Assembly (NCBI RefSeq): GCF_001424835.1 | Contig: NZ_LMCQ01000012.1 | Span: 63,755-127,754, forward strand | Source of the DNA: Variovorax sp. Root318D1 | GTDB lineage: Bacteria > Pseudomonadota > Gammaproteobacteria > Burkholderiales > Burkholderiaceae_C | Length of the DNA stretch: 64,000 nt | Direction of reading: 5' to 3' | Part shown: positions 1 through 8,517 of the stretch, one piece after another | Numbering within the stretch: position 1 is the stretch's first letter | Layout of the letters: the number at the start of each line of letters is the position of its first letter | Notes under the pieces: model-generated | Seen by the model: the letters and a program-made list of their open reading frames with translations, nothing else | Told to the model about the DNA's origin: nothing | The model's database searches: none | Translations under genes and position numbers: made by a program

Positions 1-184
1 GCGCGCCGATCTCCACCGACGATTCGCCCACCTTGTGGGCCGCGTGCGGCACCGGATGGCTGCGCCGCTCCAGCACCAGCACGTCGATGTCTTCGAAGCG
101 CTGCTTCAGCTGCAGGGCCAGGGTGAGCCCCGCGAGCCCGCCGCCCATGATCACTGCGTCATACCGTTGCGCAGTGCCGGTCAT
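1..184 (-). CDS. FAD-dependent oxidoreductase, halogenase-like (partial, runs off left edge)
   Basis: Only the first 61 codons are inside the window. The N-terminus shows an FAD-binding Rossmann motif ([13 protein letters not shown]) and, at about residues 51-58, a KVGESSVE stretch typical of the tryptophan-halogenase-like flavoprotein family. Such proteins are common in aryl-polyene and xanthomonadin-type pigment clusters, which fits the two ketosynthase-fold genes just upstream on the same strand (6 bp gap). The part that would carry the halogenase WxWxIP motif is missing, so true halogenation cannot be judged; it could be a plain oxidoreductase of the same fold. Confidence 0.7.
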   Translation of the reverse strand, partial: MTGTAQRYDAVIMGGGLAGLTLALQLKQRFEDIDVLVLERRSHPVPHAAHKVGESSVEIGA

Positions 185-190
185 GGAGCT

Positions 191-1036
191 TCAGTCCCGG
201 ATCGGCCGCAGTTGCAGCCGCAGCGAAAGGGTGGAAGAAGACAGCGGCAGTTCGAGCGGCGGCGGGTCGGCCTCCACACGCGCCAGCGATTCGAACAGGC
301 CGAGCGCACGGGCCATCGGATTGATGTTCACCAGCGTCTTTGCCGCATCGGAAGCAGGCGAGGCCGGCACAGTGCCGCCGCCGCTTTCCTGCAGCGACCA
401 ATCGAGAGCGGCCACGGTGCGCGCCGTGCGCTCGGGCGCGATCACCAGCGCCACGGCCAAGAGGCCCTGGCTGTCGGTCACCGAGGTCAGCGCGCCCACG
501 GTGGGTGTGTCGTAGCCCACCAGCAGCACCGGCGACTGGTCGGCCGCGCATTGCACCGCGGCTTCGAGCAGTCCGGCGGCAAAGCTGTTTTCGTAGGCCG
601 AAACCGAATTGCTGGCCGCCATGCAGCCGGTGCCGATGGTCCAGTAGCCCACGGCCGCGTTGTGCACCGAGTTGTGAAAGCGCGTGGGCGAGAGCACCGT
701 GGGATCGGTGGCCAGCGTGCTGCACATGTAGTCGTTGATCGAAAGGTCGCCGTGTGCCGAGACGAACACGCAGGGCACGTCGGCCGCATTGCGGCCCGAG
801 GCGGCCATCGATGCGGCCGCCACTTCGAGCGCGAGGGCCACGGTGTCGGGCGCGCGGCGGCGCTCGGCCGGTGCCAGCACCTGCGGCGACGGGCGCTTGG
901 CGGGCGGGTCGGCCAGCGCGCCTTCGCCGCGGAAGGCGGCGCGGGCGGCGTCCCAGCCGGGCAGGGTGGGCGTCCAGAAGGCGGGGCCTTCGATGTAGAG
1001 AGTCGGGGGCTTCGGAGCCTGGTGGGTGACGGTCAT
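191..1036 (-). CDS. Beta-ketoacyl synthase chain-length factor
   Basis: 281 aa, about the size of the 'beta-ketoacyl synthase chain length factor' family, partners of FabF-like enzymes in aryl-polyene (APE) clusters. A thiolase-fold core is visible (VFVSAHGD near 90, then HNSVHNAAVGYW followed by GTGCMAASNS, then LLVGYDTP). Whether the Cys of that stretch is catalytic cannot be told here. Its start overlaps the stop of the ketosynthase gene by 4 bp (ATGA), implying translational coupling. Likely acts in the cytosol as the partner subunit setting polyene length. Confidence 0.8.
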   Translation of the reverse strand: MTVTHQAPKPPTLYIEGPAFWTPTLPGWDAARAAFRGEGALADPPAKRPSPQVLAPAERRRAPDTVALALEVAAASMAASGRNAADVPCVFVSAHGDLSINDYMCSTLATDPTVLSPTRFHNSVHNAAVGYWTIGTGCMAASNSVSAYENSFAAGLLEAAVQCAADQSPVLLVGYDTPTVGALTSVTDSQGLLAVALVIAPERTARTVAALDWSLQESGGGTVPASPASDAAKTLVNINPMARALGLFESLARVEADPPPLELPLSSSTLSLRLQLRPIRD

Positions 1037-2235
1037 GCCGCAGCCTTGCCGAACACCAGCGAGCAGTTGTTGCCGCCGAAGCCGAAAGAGTTGGTCAGCG
1101 CGTAGCGCACCTCGCCCTGCGCGGGCTGCAGCCGGATCTGCGGCCCGAACCCTGTGTCGAGTTCATTCGTGTTCACCGTGCCCGGCATCAGCCCGCGCTC
1201 GATCGCGAGCAGGCTGATCACCGATTCGACGATGCCCGCCGCACCCAGCGTGTGGCCCATGAAGCCCTTGGTCGAGCTGGCATGGGTGGTGGCGGGGAAG
1301 CGCCTTGCCACCAGCGCGCCTTCGACCTCGTCGTTCTTCTGGCTCGCGGTGCCGTGCATGTTGATGTAGTCGATGGCGTCGGGCGCCAGGCCCGCGCGCG
1401 CCAGCGCCTCGTCGAGCGCGCGTTCGGCACCCAGGCCTTCGGGGTGCGGTGTCGACATGTGGTGCGCATCGCTGGCTTCGCCGTAGCCGAGCAGCCGCAG
1501 CGGCGCGCCGGCCTCGTCCTGCACCCGCTCCACCAGCGCAAAGCCGGCCGCCTCGCCAAGGCTGATGCCCTTGCGGCCGGCGTCGAAGGGCCGGCACGGT
1601 TCGTTCGACACCAGTTCGAGCGAGTTGAAGCCGAACAGCACGCTGCCGCACAGCGTGTCGACCCCGCCCACCACCGCAGCGTCGGCCAGGCCGAGGCGAA
1701 TCAGCCGCTCGGCCGAGGCAAATACCTTGGCGCTCGACGAGCAGGCGGTGGAAATCGTCTCGCTGGGCCCGGTGAGCCCGAGCACCTGCTGCACGAACAT
1801 GGCCAGCGAATGCGGCGTATGCACGGCCGCACGCCGTTGGTTCTGTGGAAAGAGGCCATCGGCATCGAGCTGCGTATAGGCCAGCTCCGTTTCGCCGATG
1901 CTGGACGTCGAGGTGCCCAGGATCAGTGCGATGCGCGAGGCGCCGTACTTGGCCCGCGCGGCGGCCACGGCTTCGAGGAACCCGTCCGCATGCAGGCCCA
2001 GCCAGGCTAGGCGGTTGTTGCGGCAGTCCCAGGAGGCCAGCGCTTCCGGCAGGCGGATGTCTTCGAGCCCGTCGACCCGGCCGATCCACGTGGGCAGGGG
2101 CGCATCGCCGAAATCGTTGGCGCGCAGGCCGCTGCGCGAGTGAGCGAGTGCCTCGGCGAGCGGCTCCTTGCCGACGCCGACGGCCGAAGTGGCCGTGAAG
2201 GCGCTGATCTGAAGAGGAGAAATGCGAGGCGGCAC
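1033..2235 (-). CDS. Beta-ketoacyl-ACP synthase II-like, aryl-polyene type
   Basis: About 400 aa from a GTG start. Condensing-enzyme landmarks are all present: nucleophile Cys in STACSSSAK, first His in NMHGTAS, second His in KGFMGHTLGAAG, and the C-terminal NSFGFGGNN motif. The frame stays open to a TTG at 2328, but that TTG lies inside a TTGACA hexamer that looks like a promoter -35, and the extra 31 residues are low-complexity Pro/Thr/Lys, so the GTG giving PPRISPLQISAFT is preferred; its ribosome site is weak. Elongates an acyl chain on ACP, probably for a polyene pigment together with the chain-length factor. Confidence 0.85.
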   Translation of the reverse strand: MPPRISPLQISAFTATSAVGVGKEPLAEALAHSRSGLRANDFGDAPLPTWIGRVDGLEDIRLPEALASWDCRNNRLAWLGLHADGFLEAVAAARAKYGASRIALILGTSTSSIGETELAYTQLDADGLFPQNQRRAAVHTPHSLAMFVQQVLGLTGPSETISTACSSSAKVFASAERLIRLGLADAAVVGGVDTLCGSVLFGFNSLELVSNEPCRPFDAGRKGISLGEAAGFALVERVQDEAGAPLRLLGYGEASDAHHMSTPHPEGLGAERALDEALARAGLAPDAIDYINMHGTASQKNDEVEGALVARRFPATTHASSTKGFMGHTLGAAGIVESVISLLAIERGLMPGTVNTNELDTGFGPQIRLQPAQGEVRYALTNSFGFGGNNCSLVFGKAAA

Positions 2236-2293
2236 GTTGCTTGTGGGGGTTGGCGGGGGCGGAGTGAGAGGGAAACGCTTTTTTCCAAAGCGA

Positions 2294-2328
2294 GGCGAAA
2301 GTAACTTGAAAGGTAACCTAATTGTCAA
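2294..2328 (-). promoter_or_regulatory. Possible promoter/operator upstream of the ketosynthase gene
   Basis: On the minus strand a perfect TTGACA (2328-2323) is followed by two GTTAC repeats 12 bp apart. The matching -10 about 17 bp on is poor (GTTACT), so an activator may be needed. Lies in the gap after ampG. Suggestive only. Confidence 0.3.
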
Positions 2329-2385
2329 AGCCTACCAGTTGAGCGGGCCGCGCTGCGTCAGCTGTTTTCCTATAAGGCCCGTGCT

Positions 2386-3753
2386 CTATTGACGCTCGGC
2401 CGGGCCTGTGGTCGTGGTGATCCGGGCGGCCAGCGCCACCAGCAGCAGCACCGGCACGCCCAGGAGGGCGGTGGCGGTGAAGAACTGGGCGTAGCCGTAG
2501 GCATCGACGAACACGCCCGAGTAGCCGGCGATGAACTTCGGCAGCAACAGCATCAGCGAGCTGAACAGGGCGTACTGCGTGGCCGAGTAGCTGATGTTCG
2601 TAAGGCTCGACAGGTAGGCGATGAACGCCGCCGAGGCAATGCCGCCCGCCAGGTTGTCCGCCGACACCACCGCGATCAGCGCGGTCAGGTCGTGTCCGCG
2701 CGAGGCCAGCCAGGCAAAGAGCAGGTTGCTCCCCGCGCTGAGCACCGCGCCCAGCATCAGCACGCGCATCACGCCCAGGCGCATCGACAGCACGCCGCCC
2801 ACGAAGGCGCCCGCCAGCGTCATGACCACGCCATAGATCTTGCTCACCGTAGCCACTTCGTCCTTGGTGAAGCCCATGTCCACGTAGAACGGGTTGGCCA
2901 TGATGCCCATCACCACGTCGCTGATGCGGTAGATCGCAATCAGCGAGAGGATCAGCGCGGCCTGCCACTTGTAGCGGCGGATGAAATCGGCAAAGGGCTC
3001 GATCAGCACGCTTTGTAGCCATTCGGCGGCGTTCTTCGGCTTGGGCAGCACGCGCCGCACGGGCTCGGGCGAGAGCAGCACCGTGAGCACGCCGACCGCC
3101 ATCGAGGCCGCCATCACCAGGTAGGCCGTTTTCCAGGCGCCGTTCTGGTAGGCCGCAGCGCCGGTGACGGCCGCCGCCGGAGCCACCTCGGCCCAGGCGG
3201 CGACCCACAGCACGCCGGCGCCGGCCCAGATCATCGCCAGCCGGTAGCCGGTTTGGTAGGCGGCGGCGAGCGCGGCTTGCTTGCGCGTTTCGGCCGACTC
3301 GATGCGGAAGGCGTCGAGCGCGATGTCCTGCGTGGCCGAACCGAAGGCCACCAGCAGTGCGCACCAGATCAGCGGCGTGAGGCCGTTGCGGGGGTCGTTG
3401 AGCGCCATGCCGACCAGTCCCACGATCACCAGCCCCTGCGCCAGCAGCAGCCAGCCGCGCCGGCGCCCGAGCAGCGTGGTGAGCGGCGGCAGCGGCAGCC
3501 GGTCGACCAGCGGCGCCCAGACCCACTTGAAGCCGTAGGCCAGCCCGACCCAGCTCAGGTAGCCGATGGTGGTGCGGTCGATGCCCGCCTCGCGCAGCCG
3601 AAAGCTCAGCGTGCCCAGCACCAGCAACAGCGGCAACCCGGCGGAAAAGCCGAGGGCCAGCATGCGCAGGGTGGCGGGCTCGAGATAGACCTTCAGCGCG
3701 TCGCGCCAGGGCAGGGAAGAGGCGGTGGGGGTTTCGGCGGGCTGGGCAGACAT
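2386..3753 (-). CDS. ampG: AmpG-family muropeptide permease (MFS)
   Basis: About 455 aa, with roughly 12 hydrophobic segments and AmpG-type signatures: LGFSAGLPLLLVLGTLSFRLREAGI near the N-terminus, GYLSWVGLAYGFKWVWAPLVDR, and LDAFRIE after TM4. AmpG imports anhydromuropeptides from the periplasm for cell-wall recycling and beta-lactamase induction. Start chosen at the Met of MSAQPAE; another in-frame Met lies six codons upstream (3771). Divergent from the M48 protease gene, with 76 bp between starts. Confidence 0.9.
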   Translation of the reverse strand: MSAQPAETPTASSLPWRDALKVYLEPATLRMLALGFSAGLPLLLVLGTLSFRLREAGIDRTTIGYLSWVGLAYGFKWVWAPLVDRLPLPPLTTLLGRRRGWLLLAQGLVIVGLVGMALNDPRNGLTPLIWCALLVAFGSATQDIALDAFRIESAETRKQAALAAAYQTGYRLAMIWAGAGVLWVAAWAEVAPAAAVTGAAAYQNGAWKTAYLVMAASMAVGVLTVLLSPEPVRRVLPKPKNAAEWLQSVLIEPFADFIRRYKWQAALILSLIAIYRISDVVMGIMANPFYVDMGFTKDEVATVSKIYGVVMTLAGAFVGGVLSMRLGVMRVLMLGAVLSAGSNLLFAWLASRGHDLTALIAVVSADNLAGGIASAAFIAYLSSLTNISYSATQYALFSSLMLLLPKFIAGYSGVFVDAYGYAQFFTATALLGVPVLLLVALAARITTTTGPAERQ

Positions 3754-3829
3754 GAGCCTCGGATTGTCCATGAGGGCGCGCCCGGCGCCGAGCCGTCTTT
3801 TTGTCGGCAATTGTTCCTATGATCCGCGC

Positions 3830-4693
3830 ATGTGCACACGATGCGAGCCTCTCGTTCCTTCCGCCGACTTGCTTTCCCGCGCTTCGGCCTGGCAGCCGCG
3901 GCGGGCCTTTCTCTTGGCTGCGGCCGGCGCGGTGCTCACAGGCCCGGCGCTGGCGCAGGTGAACGTGGGCAATGCATCGATGGCGCGCAACCTCGTGCCG
4001 GCCGACCGCATCGAGGCCGCCGGCGTGCAGCAGTACGGCCAGCTGCTCGAAAAGGCGCGCGCCAAGGGGGCGCTTGCTGGCGACGGCAATGCGCAGCTGC
4101 AGCGGCTGCGCACCATCGCGACCCGCCTGATTCCCTTTGCCACGCCGTGGAACAGCCGGGCGCAGCAGTGGAAATGGGAGGTCAATCTCATCGGCAGCAA
4201 GCAGATCAACGCCTTCTGCATGCCCGGCGGCAAGATCGCTTTCTTCACCGGCATCCTCGAGCAGCTCAAGCTCAGCGACGACGAGGTTGCGATGGTGATG
4301 GGGCATGAGATGGCCCATGCGCTGCGCGAGCATGCGCGTGCGCGCATGGCCAAGAGCGCCGGCACCGGCGCCGCGCTCTCCATCGGCGCGCAGCTGCTGG
4401 GCCTCGGCCAGATGGGCGACCTGGCGGCCCGTGCCGGCACGCAGCTGCTCACGCTGAAGTTCAGCCGCAGCGACGAGACCGAGGCCGATCTCGTTGGCCT
4501 GGAGCTCGCGGCCCGCGCGGGTTACGACCCCCAGGCCTCGGTATCGCTCTGGAAGAAGATGGCCGCGGCGTCCAAGAACCAGGGCGGGCTGAGTTTCCTG
4601 TCCACCCACCCGAGCGGGCCGGATCGGATCCAGCAGCTCGAAGCCAATCTGCCGAAGGTGGAGAAGCTTTACAGGGAAGCCAAGCGGGGCTGA
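3830..4693 (+). CDS. M48 family metalloprotease, exported
   Basis: 287 aa. A basic segment (PRR near 23-25) and a hydrophobic stretch ending GPALAQ at about 43 form a signal peptide with some twin-arginine character. Zinc site HEMAH at 159-163 with the third ligand probably E218 in DETEAD is typical of M48 (Ste24/HtpX/LoiP/BepA) enzymes, so a periplasmic or outer-membrane-associated quality-control protease is likely. Residues 253-270 (LSFLSTHPSGPDRIQQLE) match the conserved C-terminal THP block. The start is the Met of MCTRCEPL; upstream in-frame Mets would overlap the divergent ampG start. Confidence 0.88.
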   Translation: MCTRCEPLVPSADLLSRASAWQPRRAFLLAAAGAVLTGPALAQVNVGNASMARNLVPADRIEAAGVQQYGQLLEKARAKGALAGDGNAQLQRLRTIATRLIPFATPWNSRAQQWKWEVNLIGSKQINAFCMPGGKIAFFTGILEQLKLSDDEVAMVMGHEMAHALREHARARMAKSAGTGAALSIGAQLLGLGQMGDLAARAGTQLLTLKFSRSDETEADLVGLELAARAGYDPQASVSLWKKMAAASKNQGGLSFLSTHPSGPDRIQQLEANLPKVEKLYREAKRG

Positions 4694-4733
4694 GGTATGG
4701 CCCGTCCTTCGGGGAGGGCGGGCTGACGTATGA

Positions 4734-4847
4734 CTCCCTCTCCCTCCGGGAGAGGGCGGGGGTGAGGGCAGCGGCCTTCATATATGAGCCGCGCGTCATC
4801 GGCGGCACGGAGCCCTCACCCCAACCCTCTCCCAGAGGGAGAGGGAG
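4734..4847. repeat. REP-like doublet, copy 1
   Basis: Two inverted copies of a G/C-rich palindrome: a left arm CTCCCTCTCCCTCCGGGAGA continuing into a GGGGGTGAGGGC tail, and a right arm reading GCCCTCACCCCAACC and ending in GGGAGAGGGAG. Separated by about 40 bp containing CATATATG. Related copies lie at 28118, 32774 and 53678. Sits between the M48 gene and the sigma-54 promoter of atzF, where it could also terminate transcription. Confidence 0.85.
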
Positions 4848-4888
4848 TAATTCCTCCACCACGGCGTTGAAAGAGGGTCGATCGCCCC

Positions 4889-4904
4889 TGGCACATTGCT
4901 TGCA
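4889..4904 (+). promoter_or_regulatory. Sigma-54 (RpoN) promoter upstream of atzF
   Basis: TGGCACA-N4-TTGCA matches the RpoN -24/-12 consensus; GG (4890-4891) and GC (4902-4903) are separated by exactly 10 bp. Predicted start is near 4914. A near-identical arrangement recurs at 9731. No clear NtrC enhancer (GCAC-N7-GTGC) was seen just upstream. Confidence 0.75.
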
Positions 4905-4910
4905 TCTCGA

Positions 4911-4922
4911 CTTGTACACAAG
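4911..4922. promoter_or_regulatory. GntR/FCD-type operator overlapping the atzF transcription start
   Basis: Perfect 12-bp inverted repeat CTTGTACACAAG, containing the GT..AC core bound by FadR-subfamily GntR proteins. It begins 6 bp after the sigma-54 -12 element, so the predicted +1 falls inside it. Likely bound by the GntR regulator encoded at 16936. Confidence 0.6.
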
Positions 4923-4934
4923 TTTGGATGCCTG

Positions 4935-6662
4935 ATGATGGTGCATGAAAAAAACGGATCGGCTGCCGCTGCGTGGATTGCACGCTTCGCGCAGCCCGTG
5001 CCCGGCGCGGACACCGGCAACCGGCCGCTCGCCGGCCTGCGCTTTGCCGTCAAGGACAACATCGACGTGGCCGGCGTGCCCACCACGGCAGCCTGTCCGG
5101 CTTTCGACCGCAGGCCCTCGGTACACGCGGCGGTGGTGCAGAAACTGCTCGATGCCGGTGCATCGCTGCTCGGCAAGACCAACCTCGACCAGTTCGCCTG
5201 CGGCCTGAACGGCACCCGCTCTCCTTATGGCGAAGTGCCCAATGCCTTCGATCCGCGCTACGTCTCGGGCGGCTCCAGTTCGGGTTCGGCCTACGTGGTG
5301 GCCGCGGGCGAGGTCGACTTCGCGCTCGGCACCGACACCGCCGGTTCGGGCCGGGTGCCCGCCGGGCTCAACAACATCGTCGGCATCAAGCCTTCGCGCG
5401 GCTTGCTAAGCGCCTTCGGCGTGGTGCCCGCGGCCCAGAGCGCCGACTGCGTATCGATCTTCGCGCGCACCGTGGCGCTGGCGGTCGACGTGCTCCTGGC
5501 GGCTGCCGGGCCGGACGCGCGCGACCCCTATTCGCGCGAGCTCGCGCTGCGCACCGACCCGTTCCCCTCCGCTTTCCGGTTCGGCGTGCCGGACGCGCTG
5601 AGCTTCTTCGGCGACAGCGTGGCCGAAGAAGCCTTTCGCGATGCGCAGGCGCGGCTCGTCGCGCTCGGCGGCACGGCAGTGATCATTCCCTACGCGCCGT
5701 TGGCCGAAGCCGCCGCGCTGCTCTATGAAAGCGCGCTGGTAGCCGAGCGCTATGCCGCGGTGCGCGAGTTCTTCGATGCGCACGGCTCGCAGGTGATCGA
5801 GCCGGTGCGCGGCATCCTCGAGAGCGGCCGTGGCTACAGCGCGGCCGACGTGTTCGAGGCCCAGACCCGGTTGCGCGCATTCGCACAGCAGGCCGAGCCG
5901 ATGTGGCGCGGCATCGACGTGCTGCTGGTGCCGACTGCGCCCACGCACTACACGCGCGACGAGATGCGCGCCGACCCGGTCGTGCTCAATCGCAACCTTG
6001 GCGCGTACACCAACTTCGTCAACCTGCTCGACTACGCCGCCATCTCGGTGCCCAGCGCGATCCGCGCCGACGGCCTGCCCTTCGGCATCACGCTGATCGG
6101 CCCCTGCGGCAGCGATCTCGCGCTGGCCGATCTGGGCCAGCGCTACCACCACGCCACCGGCCTGCCGCAGGGCGCCACGGGATTGCCGCTGCCCGAATCG
6201 AAGCCCGTGCCGGGCCTGGGCGCGCCCGTGGTGCAGACCATGCCCATCGCCGTCGTCGGCGCGCACCTTTCGGGCATGCCGCTCAACGGCCAGCTCACCG
6301 AACGCGGCGCCACGCTGCTGCGCGCCACCACCACTTCGCCCTGCTACAGCCTGCATGCCTTGCCGGGCACGGTGCCGCCCAAGCCGGGCCTGCAGCGCTG
6401 CCCCAGCGGCGGAACGGCCATCGCGCTCGAAGTGTGGTCCGTTCCCCTTGCGCAGGTCGGCGGCTTCCTGGCGCTGATTCCGCCGCCGCTGGGCCTGGGC
6501 AGCGTCGAACTCGAAGACGGCAGCTGGGTGCACGGCTTCATCTGCGAAGGCCACGCACTGGCCAATGCCGAAGACGTGAGCCACCACGGCGGCTGGCGCG
6601 CCTACATCGCGAGCCGCACCCCTGCCGCTGCCGGCGCTTCTTTCCAAGCCATTCCAACCTGA
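4935..6662 (+). CDS. atzF: Allophanate hydrolase
   Basis: 575 aa from the Met at 4935. The N-terminal amidase-signature domain carries a Ser-cisSer-Lys triad at K40 (FAVKDNID), S114 (GGSSSGS) and S138 (DTAGSGR), with the same spacing as in characterised AtzF. The C-terminal ~115 residues (LPGTVPPKPGLQR to YIASRT) form the AtzF-type extra domain absent from plain amidases and from GatA. Hydrolyses allophanate, ending as CO2 and ammonia; last step of biuret, cyanurate and urea-carboxylase pathways. Upstream in-frame starts (from 4896) are rejected because they lie inside the sigma-54 promoter. First gene of a 13-gene plus-strand run. Confidence 0.93.
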   Translation: MMVHEKNGSAAAAWIARFAQPVPGADTGNRPLAGLRFAVKDNIDVAGVPTTAACPAFDRRPSVHAAVVQKLLDAGASLLGKTNLDQFACGLNGTRSPYGEVPNAFDPRYVSGGSSSGSAYVVAAGEVDFALGTDTAGSGRVPAGLNNIVGIKPSRGLLSAFGVVPAAQSADCVSIFARTVALAVDVLLAAAGPDARDPYSRELALRTDPFPSAFRFGVPDALSFFGDSVAEEAFRDAQARLVALGGTAVIIPYAPLAEAAALLYESALVAERYAAVREFFDAHGSQVIEPVRGILESGRGYSAADVFEAQTRLRAFAQQAEPMWRGIDVLLVPTAPTHYTRDEMRADPVVLNRNLGAYTNFVNLLDYAAISVPSAIRADGLPFGITLIGPCGSDLALADLGQRYHHATGLPQGATGLPLPESKPVPGLGAPVVQTMPIAVVGAHLSGMPLNGQLTERGATLLRATTTSPCYSLHALPGTVPPKPGLQRCPSGGTAIALEVWSVPLAQVGGFLALIPPPLGLGSVELEDGSWVHGFICEGHALANAEDVSHHGGWRAYIASRTPAAAGASFQAIPT

Positions 6663-6679
6663 CCGATCGAGGAGTCTTC

Positions 6680-7684
6680 ATGAGCATCCCTGAGAAATCG
6701 CCCGCCGCCGCGTCGCGCCGCCAGTTGCTCCAGGCCGGCGCCGCGGGGCTGGCCGTGCTGGCCGCGCCCGCCATCGTGCGCGCGCAAGCCGCACCGAAGA
6801 TCCGCATCGGCTTCTGGCCCGTGGCCGCGGGGCTGCCCTTCTTTGCGGCGGTGGACCGCGGCTATTTCAAGGAGGCGGGCCTGGACGTGGAGCCGCTCAA
6901 GTTCGCGGGCGCACAGCAGGTCATGGAAGGCATGCTCGCGGGCCGCTGCGACGGCAGCTCCAACGGTACCGGCTCGGCCAACCTCGCCATCGGCGAGATC
7001 GCACAGCCGGGGCTCTTCAAGATCTTCTGCACCAACCCGAGCAACGCCAAGTTCGTGCTCGACGAATTCATCGTCGCCAAGGACAGTCCGATCAAGACCA
7101 TGGCCGAGCTGGCCGGCAAGAAGATCGCCTCCGGCCCCGGCATCCAGAACGTGACCCTGTGCAAGACCATGCTCGAACGCGCGGGCGCCAAGGGCGCCAC
7201 GGTGAGCGAGCTCCCCATCGGCCAGCACGTGGCCGCGCTCGTCGCGGGCCAGGTCGACGCCTGCTACACGCTCGAGCCCACCGGCACCGTGGGCCGCATG
7301 AACGGCACCACGCGCGTCATCGAGGCCGGCGTGGTCGCCAAGTACATCCTGGGTGATCCGATGGCACCCTGGCACGGCGGCGCGGCCAGCCTCACCAGCG
7401 AGTTCATCAAGAAGAACCCCGAAGTGGCCAAGAAGTACATCGCCGCCTATGCGCGCGGCGTCGAACTGGTGCGCACCAAGCCCGACGACGCCCGCCAGCA
7501 CATGAAGGGCTACACCGCCATCGAAGGCAAGCTCACAGCCGAAGTGCCGCTCGCCTCCTACATGCTCTACAACGAGTTCAAGCCGAGCGACGTGGCGTAC
7601 TTCCAGAAGTTCTATGACCTGTTCACAGAGAAAGGCATCTTCGAGAAGAAGGTGCTGGTGGACGGCCTGCTCTACAAGGCTTGA
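6680..7684 (+). CDS. ABC transporter substrate-binding protein, NMT1/SsuA type
   Basis: 334 aa. Twin-arginine-like leader (SRRQLLQAGAAGLAVLAAPAIVRAQ) followed by an NMT1/SsuA-like periplasmic-binding fold (RIGFWPVAAGLPFFAAVDRGYFKEAGL). This superfamily binds sulfonates, nitrate, thiamine precursors and, in some N-scavenging clusters, small ureides. Good Shine-Dalgarno (GAGGAG at 6669-6674), 17 bp after atzF. Followed by its permease and ATPase. The place between atzF and the AtzH-like gene suggests a nitrogen-rich ureide ligand rather than sulfonate; the ligand is inferred only from context. Confidence 0.85.
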   Translation: MSIPEKSPAAASRRQLLQAGAAGLAVLAAPAIVRAQAAPKIRIGFWPVAAGLPFFAAVDRGYFKEAGLDVEPLKFAGAQQVMEGMLAGRCDGSSNGTGSANLAIGEIAQPGLFKIFCTNPSNAKFVLDEFIVAKDSPIKTMAELAGKKIASGPGIQNVTLCKTMLERAGAKGATVSELPIGQHVAALVAGQVDACYTLEPTGTVGRMNGTTRVIEAGVVAKYILGDPMAPWHGGAASLTSEFIKKNPEVAKKYIAAYARGVELVRTKPDDARQHMKGYTAIEGKLTAEVPLASYMLYNEFKPSDVAYFQKFYDLFTEKGIFEKKVLVDGLLYKA

Positions 7685-7686
7685 CC

Positions 7687-8517
7687 ATGGCCGACGCAAG
7701 CACGACCACGGCCGCGCCGTGGACACCGCCAGCGGCCGGCGCCAATGCGGCGGCACCGAAGCCGCCGCTGCGCGACAGGCTGCTGCCCTTCATCGGACCC
7801 GTGGTGCTGTTCATCGTGTGGGACCTGGCGGTGCGGCTCGGATTCATCAAGCCGATCCTGCTGCCCACCCCGGCCGACACCGTTGCGGCTCTCATCACGG
7901 GGCTTGCGGGCGGGCCGCTGCTCACTGACTTTGCGATGACCGTGTGGCGCACGCTGCAAGCCTTTGCCATTGCGGCGGTGGTCGGCGTGCCGCTGGGCGT
8001 GCTGCTCGGCAGCAACGAAAAGGCGTATCGCAGCGTCGAATTCCTGATCGACTTCTTCCGCTCCACGCCTTCGTCCGCGCTGATTCCGCTGTTCCTGTTG
8101 ATCTTTGGCGTGTCGGACGTCAACAAGGTGGCCATCGCGGCCTTCGGCGCGCTGCTCATCGTGGTGTTCAACAGCGCCTACGGCGTGATCAATGCGCGCA
8201 AGCAGCGCGTGATGGCGGCGCGCGTCATGGGCGCCTCGCGCTGGCAGATCTTCAAGGACGTGCTGGTGTGGGAAAGCCTTCAGCCCAGCTTCGTGGGCCT
8301 GCGCTCGGCGGTGTCGATGGCATTGGTGATCGTCATCGTGGCCGAGATGTTCATCGGCTCCGACACCGGACTCGGCCACCGCATCATCGATGCGCAGCAG
8401 GTGCTCAACGTGAAGAGCATGTACGCGGCGATCCTCGCGGCGGGCGCACTGGGTTATGCGCTCAACATTCTTTTCCTGGTTGCCGAGCGCCGCATCGTGC
8501 ATTGGAGCGGACGATGA
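7687..8517 (+). CDS. ABC transporter permease, SsuC/TauC type
   Basis: 276 aa with about six membrane segments after a Pro/Ala-rich N-terminus. The cytoplasmic EAA-type loop that docks the ATPase is visible ([17 protein letters not shown] near 180-196). Inner-membrane channel of the NMT1-type importer. Starts 2 bp after the binding-protein stop; its own stop overlaps the next start by 4 bp. Confidence 0.88.
   Translation: MADASTTTAAPWTPPAAGANAAAPKPPLRDRLLPFIGPVVLFIVWDLAVRLGFIKPILLPTPADTVAALITGLAGGPLLTDFAMTVWRTLQAFAIAAVVGVPLGVLLGSNEKAYRSVEFLIDFFRSTPSSALIPLFLLIFGVSDVNKVAIAAFGALLIVVFNSAYGVINARKQRVMAARVMGASRWQIFKDVLVWESLQPSFVGLRSAVSMALVIVIVAEMFIGSDTGLGHRIIDAQQVLNVKSMYAAILAAGALGYALNILFLVAERRIVHWSGR

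Noticed and set aside
2236..2328. TTG start for the ketosynthase gene
   Set aside because: The TTG is part of a TTGACA hexamer and the added residues are low-complexity.
2318..4609. Long minus-strand frame (763 codons) spanning ampG and the M48 gene
   Set aside because: Shadow of ampG in another frame and antisense to the M48 protease; no domain recognised.
4700..4888. NtrC enhancer upstream of the sigma-54 promoter
   Set aside because: No convincing GCAC-N7-GTGC palindrome was found; the REP-like doublet occupies most of the region.
4896..4934. Earlier in-frame start of atzF
   Set aside because: It lies inside the sigma-54 promoter and operator; the added residues do not resemble AtzF.
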